Source: Ruminococcus sp. UBA4275 (GTDB lineage Bacteria > Bacillota > Clostridia > Oscillospirales > Ruminococcaceae). From it: a stretch of DNA of 34,877 nucleotides. Shown piece after piece: positions 6,404 to 15,410 of the stretch. The stretch covers positions 1 to 34,877 of the forward strand of contig DGVV01000154.1 of assembly GCA_002395085.1 (NCBI GenBank), written 5' to 3'. The first letter of the stretch is position 1, and each line of letters begins with the position of its first letter. The notes beneath the pieces were generated by a model. That model had not been told where the DNA came from, did not search any database, and saw only the letters and a list, made by a program, of their open reading frames with translations. The position numbers and the translations under genes are program-made.

Positions 6404-9400
6404 TTAAGATGTAAAGAGATCCTTCATCCGGACGGAAAGCGCGATCCATGCATTGCGTTTTTCCTCCGGCATTCTGCTGAGCATCCGCTTCATGAGCTGT
6501 GCGCAGCGCTGCCATGCAGCAGAAGAAGTTTTCCGGATTGCATCCTCTGCGCCGCGGCTGAACATCGCATCGAGGAATGCGGTATAGTGGTTGATGAGAA
6601 GCTGCGTCACGGCGTCATTGCCGGAATCAGCCGCTGCAAACTGTGCAAAGGTCACATTGACGGCGGCACAGTGCTGCATGAGGGCAGATGCATCGCCGGC
6701 AGGCAGCGCTGACCGCTGACGGTTCAGCAGGGCAAAGCGCGAGCCGATTTCCAGCACAAGAATTGCGGTCAGACCGCGCTGCACACTCGGATAGGATGTC
6801 CAGTCAGAGAGCAGCGTATCCTTCTGCGGGCTGCGGTAATCGACCAGTTCGCGGAAATCTGCGAGCATCTGCTGTGTGCCGACGAGGAATGCCTTGCGGT
6901 TTGCGCCGAGCAATCCGGAGGCTGCCTGCGCGATGTGCAGCACATAGAGCGCAAGCTGTTCATAGAGAGCGGTGCGGCGCTTCCGGCAGAGACGGTACTC
7001 TGCGGTGAGGGTGCGTGCTTCTTCGGAGTCCGCATCGAAATTGCGCATTGTATGCTCTGCATTTGCCGCGAGACGGTCACACAGGGCAGCGAAGTCATCT
7101 GCACGCTTGCGCAGAACGGCATATCGTGCAGAGAATGCCGAGACGAGGGCGCTCATGCGGGCTTCGTCGTCGGTATCACTGTCTGCGAGTGCGCGGATCG
7201 GTGCAGCGGTATCAGCGGCTTCCTGCGCGAGCATCAGCCCGTACCAGCGATAGGCAGCGATGACGGCATCCGGTGCGCCGTCCGCGAGGCACTTCTGTCC
7301 GCCGGAGAAATCGAGGTCGATGTACAGCGCGATGTCCTTCATGACATCTGCGCATTCCGTGAGAATCTGCTTCTCCGGCAGCGGCGCACTGTGTGTGAAA
7401 TGCAGTGCCTCAAACATGGTGAGATACTGCGTGATGGTGTTGACGTACATGGAATCGGCATAGCGGTCGTAGGTTTTCGCCATCGTCATGCCGGCGTAAT
7501 AGAGATTTGCGAAGCTGCGGCAGATTTTGACAAGCTCACGCAGCATCTGCGGCTCGCCCTCTGCGGATTGCTTCTTATAGGCGAGTTCCGCATTTGCGAT
7601 GATTCTGCCTGTTTCCTCATCATGTGTCCGCTGATAGCGTCTGCGGAGCGTTTCGAGATCCTGCTTCTGACGGTTCAGATCGGCGTAGAGGACATCGGCA
7701 CGCTGTTTCAGATCAGCAGCCTGCTTGCGCAGAACACCGAATTCGGAACGCTGCTTCTCCTGCATGATATTTGCGCTGCGGCGCAGCAGCAGATCATAGG
7801 TCTTGTTATCACGCAGATGCCGGAAAAGCTGCATATTGGTCGGGGAATCGTATTTGCTGCGCGAAACGCCCTTTTCCCATTCTGCAACGCGCATCTTGAA
7901 GGGCTTTTGCAGACCCTCATAGAAAACGAGCGCCTGACCTGTGCCGAATGTACCCTGTTCTTCGAGCTGATCGGCAGAGGCAGACATGGTGCTGCCCAGC
8001 AGATTGCGGTCATCCTGCGCGGTGATGCGGTGGCCGAGTTTGAGGCCGGTGTTTTTGAGGACTTCCGGTGCCATCGCGGTGGGGAGCTGGTCTGCAATGA
8101 CAATGCCCTCGCCCAGTGCGCGCACCTCTGCCAGCATCTTCACGAGATATTTCGTCGCGGAGATTTTCGGGTCAACCGAACCGCCGACGGGATCATCCGT
8201 GGTCGGGCCGATGAGGTTATGTGCTTCTTCGTAGAAGATAACGTGTTCAATCTCGCGCTTTGTACGCGGATTATCCTCAGAATCCGTATCGCTGGTCTTG
8301 CGGATTTTCAGCACCTCACGGATGAGCGTGGAAATCAGCAGGGACATGAAGTTTGCAGGGCCTTCACCGAGCGCTTCCAGTTCGATGATGACCGGACAGC
8401 TCAGCCAGTCCTCCGGCTGCATACTGGATTCGCGGACATTGTAGACATTGCCGATTTCTCTGCGCAGCAGGCTGCCGATGCGCACTTCCATGACCGAGCG
8501 GATATTGGCGCGGGATTCGCCCTCATAGCCCGAATCCTCCACCGCCACTTTCAGCGAATCGTAAAGCTCCTGCATGGTCGGATAGGGCTTCGTGCCGTCA
8601 TTGCGCTCATTGATATTCCAGCCCTTGTCGAGATAGACCTGCTCAATGCAGCGGTCAATCAGGAACGGCGAGGGCGGAATCAGCTCAAATGCGCCCGCGA
8701 AAACGGCATTGAGGTTTGCGATATGCTCCGCGAGGGTCAGCCCGACCGGGAACTGGAAGGGGTTGATGTGCAGCGGAAAACGGGTATCTGCACCCGGCGA
8801 AAAGACGCAGAGATCCTCCATGCCCTCGATCATGGCGAGCGCACGGTACTCCTGCTTGGCGGGTTCGAGTACCAGAAACGGGACGTGCTGTTTGGTATCG
8901 CGCCACAGCGTCGTGACGAGATAGAGCATGGTGTTGGTTTTACCTGCACCCGGCACACCGGAGATAAAGGCGTGCTTCTTGAACAGCTCCACCGGGAAGG
9001 TGACATCGTAGCCCATGCTGCTCTCGCCCAGCGAAATGACCTCATGCATCACGCCGGTATGCGCATCGAATGTGACCTCTTTCGAGAAGGGCTTGGGGTC
9101 GGTTTCCTTTTGCAGCTCAATGGATTCGCCCGGATACAGAATCGGGAAGGAGAACATCGGGCGGATTTCGTCCAGCGTATACAGCGAGAGGAACGGCGCA
9201 ACGAAATCGCCCTCCTCCTTCTGCGCGTGGAGGATGTTGCTGTCGCTGTGGTACATATCGAAGCCTTCAGCGGATTCGATGGTCTCGATGAGATACGTAC
9301 CCGATTCAACCGCCTCCGCGGCAACGCTGTCCGCGAGCATGACGGCAATATCCTGCGACTCTGCAAACGCAACGACATTTGCGACGAACTGCGGGAACTT

Positions 9401-10309
9401 CATGAGGTTACTGAGATACTTATCCCACGATTTTACGATGGTTTCGCTGTTATCGTCCTTGCCCTGCTCGCGGTCGGAGATGCGGCGGCGGGTCTCTGCG
9501 TAGGGCAGGCGCTGCCGGATGGTCTGCGTATGCTCCACCGGGAAGATGTCGATGCGCAGCACGGCGCTGCGGTCGTAGCCTTCCATGAGCTTGAGGACAT
9601 TGTAGAGACGGCCCGTGCGGCAGGGTTCCCACTCCATGATCGACCAGAGCAGCACCTCGCCGGCGTTATCGGAGGGGAGACGGTTCTGGGCGGGGAGGGA
9701 ATAGTCCTTCTTGGTGAGATATGCACCGCAGGCAAATCGGGTATCGGTGATGATTCTGCCGGAGCCGTCCACGGGGGCGGTATTGAAGCTGAGCATGACA
9801 TCCGCATCCGGTGCGATCTCACAGACGGCGTGGGGTGCATTTTTCGCGGCTTCAATCTCCTCGCGGGATGTATCACCGAGGCTGTATCGCCTGACCTGTC
9901 CTGCGATATTGGTGAGCTGCAAGACCGGAATCGTGCTGCCGTCCGCAAGCTGTTCCTCCTCAACCGACATATTCCGTGCCGTCTCATAGCAGAAGAAATC
10001 GTAGTATGTGGCGAGAACAGAGGTCGTGAGAAACTCGCGGATGCCGTCGAGTTTTTCGGGGGTTGCGGCAGTCGCGTAGAACAGGATCGTCAGATGCTGA
10101 CCCTTTGCGAGCGAGGGATCGGGGTTATAGTAATACAGCAGATGAAAATAGACATTTGCCGTAAAGCCGAGCCGGTGAAGCTGGCGCAGAAAAACGCCGT
10201 GCTTCTCCATGATATTGTCCACGCTGGAGCCGTCAAAGACGCTGTACTTGCGCAGCGTGAGATCGGGCAGGCGGTTGACGGAAAAACAGAGATAGTACAT
10301 ATTGCTCAT
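6404..10309 (-). CDS. HerA/VirB4-like pumping ATPase
   Basis: The 1301-aa protein belongs to the HerA/DUF87 branch of the FtsK-HerA superfamily. Residues 1-400 form an alpha/beta region like the N-terminus of VirB4-type proteins. The ATPase core, about 430-830, has Walker A GVPGAGKT (K457), a Walker B reading VIFYEEAHNLI (E694, E695) and the downstream ADQLPTAMAPEVL-NTGLKLGHRI segment typical of HerA and VirB4. Residues 840-900 are coiled coil and the rest is helical and not recognised. Such ATPases form hexamers that move DNA or protein. Walker B has Glu in place of the usual Asp before the catalytic Glu. Its start overlaps the stop of the small acidic protein gene by 4 bp (ATGA), implying coupled translation. 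Confidence 0.88.
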   Translation of the reverse strand: MSNMYYLCFSVNRLPDLTLRKYSVFDGSSVDNIMEKHGVFLRQLHRLGFTANVYFHLLYYYNPDPSLAKGQHLTILFYATAATPEKLDGIREFLTTSVLATYYDFFCYETARNMSVEEEQLADGSTIPVLQLTNIAGQVRRYSLGDTSREEIEAAKNAPHAVCEIAPDADVMLSFNTAPVDGSGRIITDTRFACGAYLTKKDYSLPAQNRLPSDNAGEVLLWSIMEWEPCRTGRLYNVLKLMEGYDRSAVLRIDIFPVEHTQTIRQRLPYAETRRRISDREQGKDDNSETIVKSWDKYLSNLMKFPQFVANVVAFAESQDIAVMLADSVAAEAVESGTYLIETIESAEGFDMYHSDSNILHAQKEEGDFVAPFLSLYTLDEIRPMFSFPILYPGESIELQKETDPKPFSKEVTFDAHTGVMHEVISLGESSMGYDVTFPVELFKKHAFISGVPGAGKTNTMLYLVTTLWRDTKQHVPFLVLEPAKQEYRALAMIEGMEDLCVFSPGADTRFPLHINPFQFPVGLTLAEHIANLNAVFAGAFELIPPSPFLIDRCIEQVYLDKGWNINERNDGTKPYPTMQELYDSLKVAVEDSGYEGESRANIRSVMEVRIGSLLRREIGNVYNVRESSMQPEDWLSCPVIIELEALGEGPANFMSLLISTLIREVLKIRKTSDTDSEDNPRTKREIEHVIFYEEAHNLIGPTTDDPVGGSVDPKISATKYLVKMLAEVRALGEGIVIADQLPTAMAPEVLKNTGLKLGHRITAQDDRNLLGSTMSASADQLEEQGTFGTGQALVFYEGLQKPFKMRVAEWEKGVSRSKYDSPTNMQLFRHLRDNKTYDLLLRRSANIMQEKQRSEFGVLRKQAADLKQRADVLYADLNRQKQDLETLRRRYQRTHDEETGRIIANAELAYKKQSAEGEPQMLRELVKICRSFANLYYAGMTMAKTYDRYADSMYVNTITQYLTMFEALHFTHSAPLPEKQILTECADVMKDIALYIDLDFSGGQKCLADGAPDAVIAAYRWYGLMLAQEAADTAAPIRALADSDTDDEARMSALVSAFSARYAVLRKRADDFAALCDRLAANAEHTMRNFDADSEEARTLTAEYRLCRKRRTALYEQLALYVLHIAQAASGLLGANRKAFLVGTQQMLADFRELVDYRSPQKDTLLSDWTSYPSVQRGLTAILVLEIGSRFALLNRQRSALPAGDASALMQHCAAVNVTFAQFAAADSGNDAVTQLLINHYTAFLDAMFSRGAEDAIRKTSSAAWQRCAQLMKRMLSRMPEEKRNAWIALSVRMKDLFTS

Positions 10310-10788
10310 CCGAATGCGCCCTCCAGCTGGGATGCCTGCTGTGCAAACATCTCCTGCAATTCAGCGTTCAGGGTATCGCTTGCACCGGCGATCTCCTGAA
10401 ACTCCTGACCGCTCTGTTCGAGGCTGCTGCTGAGTCCGCTGCCGACATCGGAATAATCGCCGCTCATTTCGGCAGCGGTCTGCGCATCCGCAAACTCCTG
10501 ATTGGCATACTCATTGGATTCTCTGGAGGTTTCATTCAGCGATTCACCGACCTCCGCGCCGGGCGCACGGATTTCGCTTTCGGCAAGTGCCTTTGCGATG
10601 CCGCTGGATTCGCTGACGGCAGCTTCGACTGCTGCTCTGTCATCGTCGTCCACGCCTTCAATCGAGAATACCGCTTCCGCGGAGCGGGCTGCATCCTCAT
10701 TTTTCTGCTCAGCGACCTCGCGAATCTCATTTCCGCGGACGCCTGCCTGTTCGACCTTGCCCTGCTGTTCGAGTTTCAGTCTGCCCAT
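10306..10788 (-). CDS. Small acidic helical protein
   Basis: The 160-aa protein has no Trp or Cys, is rich in Glu, Ala, Ser and Gln, and is predicted to be mostly helical. I recognise no family. It lacks the WxG motif and so is not an obvious WXG100 (EsxA-like) protein, although its size, composition and place between two pumping ATPases would suit a substrate or structural partner. It has its own AAAGGAG site and is preceded by a strong hairpin at 10825-10844 that could shield its mRNA and raise its level relative to the ATPase genes. Its stop overlaps the HerA-like start. Confidence 0.8.
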   Translation of the reverse strand: MGRLKLEQQGKVEQAGVRGNEIREVAEQKNEDAARSAEAVFSIEGVDDDDRAAVEAAVSESSGIAKALAESEIRAPGAEVGESLNETSRESNEYANQEFADAQTAAEMSGDYSDVGSGLSSSLEQSGQEFQEIAGASDTLNAELQEMFAQQASQLEGAFG

Positions 10789-10824
10789 AGCGCAGATCTC
10801 CTTTCCGAATGTGCAACTGTGCTG

Positions 10825-10844
10825 CCGGCGGACGCATCCGCCGG
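10825..10844 (-). other. Intercistronic hairpin
   Basis: A perfect 8-bp stem (CCGGCGGA 10825-10832, TCCGCCGG 10837-10844) with a 4-nt loop lies in the only sizeable gap inside the operon, between the FtsK-like gene and the small acidic protein gene. There is no T-run, so it is more likely an mRNA processing or stability element than a terminator. Confidence 0.65.
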
Positions 10845-10854
10845 TGACACTGAT

Positions 10855-13800
10855 TTACGAATTGAGCTTCTCGCAGATTTCCGCAACCCATGCCTCATCG
10901 GGCATCTGATAGGGGCGGAATTTCTGGTTATCGCGTGCGCGGTTGAAATAGATCGCGTTGTTCTCGCCCATGAGGGAGACATCGTTTTCACCGACAAACC
11001 GCGAGAATTCATCCGGCGCCATGCTGAAGGCGTTTTTCATCGTGAAATAGGACATGAGATCCTTGTCATCCTGTTCGAGCGCAGTGAAGCTGTCCTGCCA
11101 CAGCACGGTATGGATGCCGCGCTGTGCGCCGTTCTGGATGACGCTGCGGAACATATCCTTCGGGGAGGCGGTTGCGCGGGACTGCGCATTGCCGATATTG
11201 AACATCATGTCGATGTCATCGCCCTGCGAGAGTTTTGCCTCCGATTTGAGCGTATCTGCGCGCTGATAGCCGAAGACGAAGAAATATTCGCCGTTTTCGG
11301 GGGCGGCGGCATTGCCCTGCGCGATGTCATAGAGCGATGTGAGGGTCTGCTGCGCATCGCTGTCGGCATCTGCTGCGATATAGTGGATATAGCGCGGCAG
11401 TTTCTCCGCAATGATCTGCGGGATGTCGCGGAAATAGCTGTCATGCAGCGGCTTGCAGTTATAGAGGTGGATGAAGGGCTTTGCGGGTGCGCTGCCCTTT
11501 GCGGCACGGTATCCCGCACAGAGACTCAGCAGCGCAAAGGCGAACATACTGCGCGCCTTGTCGGTATCGCTGCCGATGCAGAGCAGATTGGAGAATTCGC
11601 TGCGTGTAAAGCGCATTTCCATGTCATTTGCGATGCTCAGCGGCTCACCGAGATACAGCTTGCCCTGCTGCGTGCTGTCAGTCAGCTCGCCGCGCAGGAA
11701 GCGGTTGAAGAAGCTGTAGCGGTTGTCCTCGATATTCGAGAGCAGGATGCGCGTCTGGTGCTGAGCATCTGCATACTGTGCCGTCTTTTCGCTGATCTCC
11801 TCAAGCATACCGCGGTGCAGTTCCGGCTTGATGTAGGCAACGCGGAAATGCGAATTGTACTCCTTGTTGCCGGCTTCGGAGTTGTAGACGGCTCTGCCGG
11901 GGTCGTCAATCGAGATCTGATCGACCTCGCTGCTGCCGTTTTCGAGGAGCAGATCAGCGTCAGCATTCGAGCATTTCAGCACAATGCGGACAGCCATCTG
12001 GTCATAGACGGAGCGGTCAACGCCGCGGATATTGGAGTAACTCTGCGAGGAGAGGATGAGGTGGACGCCGAAGGCTCTGCCCTGCCGCACGATGCGTTCC
12101 AGCATGACGGCAGATTTCTTTGCAAATTCGTCGTTATCGCCGGTGAACAGCTCATGGAACTCATCCATGATGACGAGGATGCGCGGCATCGGCCTGCCGG
12201 TCTCGGTGCGGTATTCCTCGATCTTATCGACATGGGCGCGCTTAAAGAGATCCGCACGGATTTTCTGTTCGCGTTCGAGCGCTTCGAGGATGTTGTATCC
12301 GAATTCGCGCTCACTTTCGATTGCCACAACGCGGAATGCCGGCAGAACGTGGTCTGCATAAATTTTGAATTCAACGCCGCGCTTGAAGTCGATGAGGTAG
12401 ATGCTGATTTCCTCCGGCGAATACTGGCGGAGCGTCTGCATAATAATGGTGTGCAGCAGGCTGGATTTACCCGAACCGGCCACGCCCGCGATGAGGGCAT
12501 GGTGGCTGCCGCCCGTGCCGAGGGTGAGATACTGTTTCTCATTTGCGCCGTGTACACCGATGGGAATGCGGATGCCGTTGATGGTGGTATCGGTGGTTTC
12601 CGCGCCGTGCATCTTCTCGATGCCGATTTCCACCTTGTCGGCATTCTTGATGCCTTTTTTCAGCACCGGAATGATGGCGGAACGTTCCGCCTCAGAGGGG
12701 GCAGAAGCGGGTTCCCAGTAAATCGTGTGTTTTTTGCCGCGCACGAAGGAACAGGTAATGCTGTCAGGGCGTTCGCCGTAATCATACGCGGTGAAATCGC
12801 CCTCAATATTTGCAAGAATCGGGTGCAGCTTCTCATCCACCTTCTGGAACTGGCTTTCGCTGCGGTAGAGAATCGTAAACACGCCGCATTTCGGGCCGGA
12901 GGTGACGATTTGTTCCAGCAGCTTGAGGGAATGCTCATTCAGTCCCGCGGGATAGTCCATGAGCATCAGCACCTGATAGGGTTCGGCGTTCTGTTCCGCA
13001 ACGCGGTTATACTCGTAGATGCTGTTATATTTGCCCTGCAGGCAGCGCTGCGTGACATTGGAGATATGGTTGGTCATGACGCGCAGTTTTTCTTCGATGT
13101 CGCGCGGGTCAGACCAGATTTTGCCATTGATGACCTCGCTTGTGCGGTCATCGGTATCGACAAGCTGTCCGAACATGGCGAAGCTTGCACCGAGTTCCAG
13201 CGGGTCGATGAAGGTCATGCGGAGTTTTCCGGGCGGCACGCTCATAAACAGGCGCAGACCCAGTGTGCAGGCATCCTGCACGGCAAGCGTGCGCGCAGGC
13301 GGGGTGCTGTACCGGAAAATGCTGTTGAAGGCGCTGCTGAAGGGGATCGGCAGGGGCATAATCAGGCGGCTGCCGCGCATCATAAAGGGATAATACCGGC
13401 GCAGAAACTTCACCGTCAGCGTACTCAGTCTGCCCTGTACCGGAACGGCACTCAGCGTACCGAGCCAGACATCGCGGGGCATTTCGCGGCAGCAGGCATA
13501 GCCTTCAAAATCCGGCTCTGCATTGCAGACGCGGGCGTACTCGCGGCGCATTTCCTCCGGCGGGAATTCTGCCAGAAAACGTGCGGCAGTTTTGCTGAGG
13601 GATTCGGGCATTTCCCTGCGCAGTTTCGCGCTGAGTTCCTTTCGCTTTTGCTGCTGCTGCCGGCGCGTTCTGATCAGGGTATCGCTGAAATCTGCGAAGG
13701 CGGAGACCGTTTTCTTCGCGTGTGCGCTGACGGCGGCATCGTCCCTGCTGCTGAGCGCAGCAAACGCCGTGCGGAGTGCTTCCGGCTGATTTGCGAGCTT

Positions 13801-14364
13801 TTCGCGCTGTCTGCTGATTTCCTCCCGCATGAGTTCCTCGGCGCGGCGGCAGGAGCGGTAAAGCAGCGCAGCCGCCTCAGCAGCAGCGCCTTTTTTATGA
13901 GCAAACACAGCCTGATTGAAGCGTTCTGTCAATTCTGTGAAGCTGAATTTGCCTGTCAGCAGCAGATCCGTATTCAGGTCGGTCTGCGGCGAACTTTTCT
14001 CACGGTTTGCGCGGTAGAATTCCGCATCTGCCACACAATCCTCTGCGGCGGCAGCCTGCGCAAGCACAGTTCTGCACTGCGCGAGAATCTCGTAGACGCT
14101 GCGGGAATCATCGGCTGTTTTCTTAGCGAGTGCCGTCAGGTCAGCGCGATAGGCTTCGCTCTGTTTCCGCACCTGCTGTGTCAGCGATTTGCCGTACGCA
14201 GCGGCATCGGCGGCATTCTGTTCTTCGTCCTTGCCGTAGGCGGCGCGGAATATTTTGCGTTCCGATGCCAGTTCCGCATCAGCCTGTTCGGCGCGGCTGT
14301 TGAAATTGACAAGACCGCTGAGGAATTCCGCCATCTGATTGTTCTGAAGTTCCAAGCTGCTCAC
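10855..14364 (-). CDS. FtsK/EssC-like multi-domain ATPase
   Basis: The 1169-aa protein is a soluble FtsK/SpoIIIE-superfamily ATPase. Residues 1-330 are helical. About 365-570 looks like a degenerate first ATPase domain (LRMTFIDPLELGASF). About 590-820 is the canonical domain: Walker A GVAGSGKSS (K633), YLIDFKRGVEF, Walker B ILVIMDEF (D734, E735) and an LSSQS sensor. About 870-1150 is a third, degenerate domain with SDTDKA where the P-loop should be. Tandem domains with one active copy recall EssC/EccC of type VII secretion, but here the middle copy is the intact one and no membrane helix is seen. Start is uncertain: GTG at 14364 overlaps the upstream stop (GTGA), but TTG at 14355 or ATG at 14334 are possible. 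Confidence 0.9.
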   Translation of the reverse strand: MSSLELQNNQMAEFLSGLVNFNSRAEQADAELASERKIFRAAYGKDEEQNAADAAAYGKSLTQQVRKQSEAYRADLTALAKKTADDSRSVYEILAQCRTVLAQAAAAEDCVADAEFYRANREKSSPQTDLNTDLLLTGKFSFTELTERFNQAVFAHKKGAAAEAAALLYRSCRRAEELMREEISRQREKLANQPEALRTAFAALSSRDDAAVSAHAKKTVSAFADFSDTLIRTRRQQQQKRKELSAKLRREMPESLSKTAARFLAEFPPEEMRREYARVCNAEPDFEGYACCREMPRDVWLGTLSAVPVQGRLSTLTVKFLRRYYPFMMRGSRLIMPLPIPFSSAFNSIFRYSTPPARTLAVQDACTLGLRLFMSVPPGKLRMTFIDPLELGASFAMFGQLVDTDDRTSEVINGKIWSDPRDIEEKLRVMTNHISNVTQRCLQGKYNSIYEYNRVAEQNAEPYQVLMLMDYPAGLNEHSLKLLEQIVTSGPKCGVFTILYRSESQFQKVDEKLHPILANIEGDFTAYDYGERPDSITCSFVRGKKHTIYWEPASAPSEAERSAIIPVLKKGIKNADKVEIGIEKMHGAETTDTTINGIRIPIGVHGANEKQYLTLGTGGSHHALIAGVAGSGKSSLLHTIIMQTLRQYSPEEISIYLIDFKRGVEFKIYADHVLPAFRVVAIESEREFGYNILEALEREQKIRADLFKRAHVDKIEEYRTETGRPMPRILVIMDEFHELFTGDNDEFAKKSAVMLERIVRQGRAFGVHLILSSQSYSNIRGVDRSVYDQMAVRIVLKCSNADADLLLENGSSEVDQISIDDPGRAVYNSEAGNKEYNSHFRVAYIKPELHRGMLEEISEKTAQYADAQHQTRILLSNIEDNRYSFFNRFLRGELTDSTQQGKLYLGEPLSIANDMEMRFTRSEFSNLLCIGSDTDKARSMFAFALLSLCAGYRAAKGSAPAKPFIHLYNCKPLHDSYFRDIPQIIAEKLPRYIHYIAADADSDAQQTLTSLYDIAQGNAAAPENGEYFFVFGYQRADTLKSEAKLSQGDDIDMMFNIGNAQSRATASPKDMFRSVIQNGAQRGIHTVLWQDSFTALEQDDKDLMSYFTMKNAFSMAPDEFSRFVGENDVSLMGENNAIYFNRARDNQKFRPYQMPDEAWVAEICEKLNS

Positions 14365-15410
14365 CGTCCTTTCGTGATGTTTTTGGGCAGCACGGGATTC
14401 TTCAGACCCGCCTGCCTGAGTACGGCAACGGCACGTTCCTCACCGATGAACTGAATGCCGAATGCAAAGTTATATTCCATAGCTGCTGTGGCAGCGGCGT
14501 GCAAATCGTCCTCTTTGGCGATGAGTTCTGCGGTTGTATTCTGGATTTCACGGTTGAGCGAGGTCAGCTCTGCTTCTGCGCGCTGACAGTCTGCGGCAGC
14601 CTTTTCAAGCTGCTGGCGGAGCCGGGTTTCCTTCTCTTTCCACGGATGCTTCTCCTGCATTTCCCGGAATTGCGTCGCAGCGAATTCCGAGCGCTGCATG
14701 GCGGTGCTGATGCGCTGTTTCAGCGAGGCACTCATTTCCGGCTCAATGCCGCGGACATCGGCAAGCTCTTTGCTCAGCGCAAGGATTTCCGATTCCGAGG
14801 TGCGCTGTGCCTGCACAGTATCGTGCAGCAGAACCGTACCTTCCGATTCAAGCTCCAGAATTGCGCGCTCTGCTGCTTCCAGAGCGGCATAGCGTTCTTC
14901 GAGCTTGGCGCGGCAGGCATCGGTGCGCTGTGCATAATCCGAAGCCAGCCCGCGGATATTCTTCTGGCGGAGATACTGTATTTCATATTCGCGGATGGCT
15001 TTGCAGAGTGCATCGCGTATCTCCGAGACTGTCGCCATAATCTGCCGGTAGGCAGCCAGTTCGATGTCAGATGCAGTTTGCAGAGCCATAGCAAAATCGG
15101 GATCAATTTCCTTCGAGATGCCGGATGCAATCAGTTCTGCGGCATCGCGGCACTGATTCACAGCAAGGGTGCGCAGCCAGTATGCAGTGGCGGTATCGGG
15201 CAGCAGCCGTGCGAGCGAAGCGGTCTGTTCCTGCGCACGCTTGAAATCGCCGGAAGCGACGGCACGTTCCGCAGCCGCAAAGGTGTCGGCGGCATTTTTC
15301 CGGATGACCGGTTCCTGCACACGGGAACCCTCCGCGGTGCTGCCGCACCAGAGACAGTGTTTTCCGGCGGGCTGTGCTTTTCCGCATTCTGCACAGTAGA
15401 TGAATTTCAT
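14361..15410 (-). CDS. Zinc-ribbon coiled-coil protein
   Basis: The 349-aa protein begins with a zinc ribbon (C6, C9, C19, C22 in CAEC and CLWC pairs). A helical segment rich in Ala follows at about 35-125, and long coiled coils run from about 130 to 310. No signal peptide or membrane helix is seen. It shares the N-terminal ribbon theme with the last gene of the operon, so the two may bind a common partner. It overlaps the upstream gene by 4 bp (ATGA) and the FtsK-like gene by 4 bp (GTGA), so the three are probably made in fixed ratio. An adaptor for the ATPase is my inference; no named family is recognised. Confidence 0.82.
   Translation of the reverse strand: MKFIYCAECGKAQPAGKHCLWCGSTAEGSRVQEPVIRKNAADTFAAAERAVASGDFKRAQEQTASLARLLPDTATAYWLRTLAVNQCRDAAELIASGISKEIDPDFAMALQTASDIELAAYRQIMATVSEIRDALCKAIREYEIQYLRQKNIRGLASDYAQRTDACRAKLEERYAALEAAERAILELESEGTVLLHDTVQAQRTSESEILALSKELADVRGIEPEMSASLKQRISTAMQRSEFAATQFREMQEKHPWKEKETRLRQQLEKAAADCQRAEAELTSLNREIQNTTAELIAKEDDLHAAATAAMEYNFAFGIQFIGEERAVAVLRQAGLKNPVLPKNITKGR

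Noticed and set aside
6935..10399. Plus-strand open frame of 1154 codons opposite the HerA-like gene
   Set aside because: It is a shadow caused by GC-rich codon use. The opposite strand has clear ATPase motifs, overlaps and ribosome binding sites, and this frame has no recognisable domain.
10306..10788. WXG100 (EsxA-like) identity for the small protein
   Set aside because: There is no Trp at all, the protein is longer than usual, and no WxG turn is visible; only the context is similar.
10819..14454. Plus-strand open frame of 1211 codons opposite the FtsK-like gene
   Set aside because: Same cause. The translation is rich in His, Arg and Cys with no domain, and no promoter or ribosome binding site supports it.
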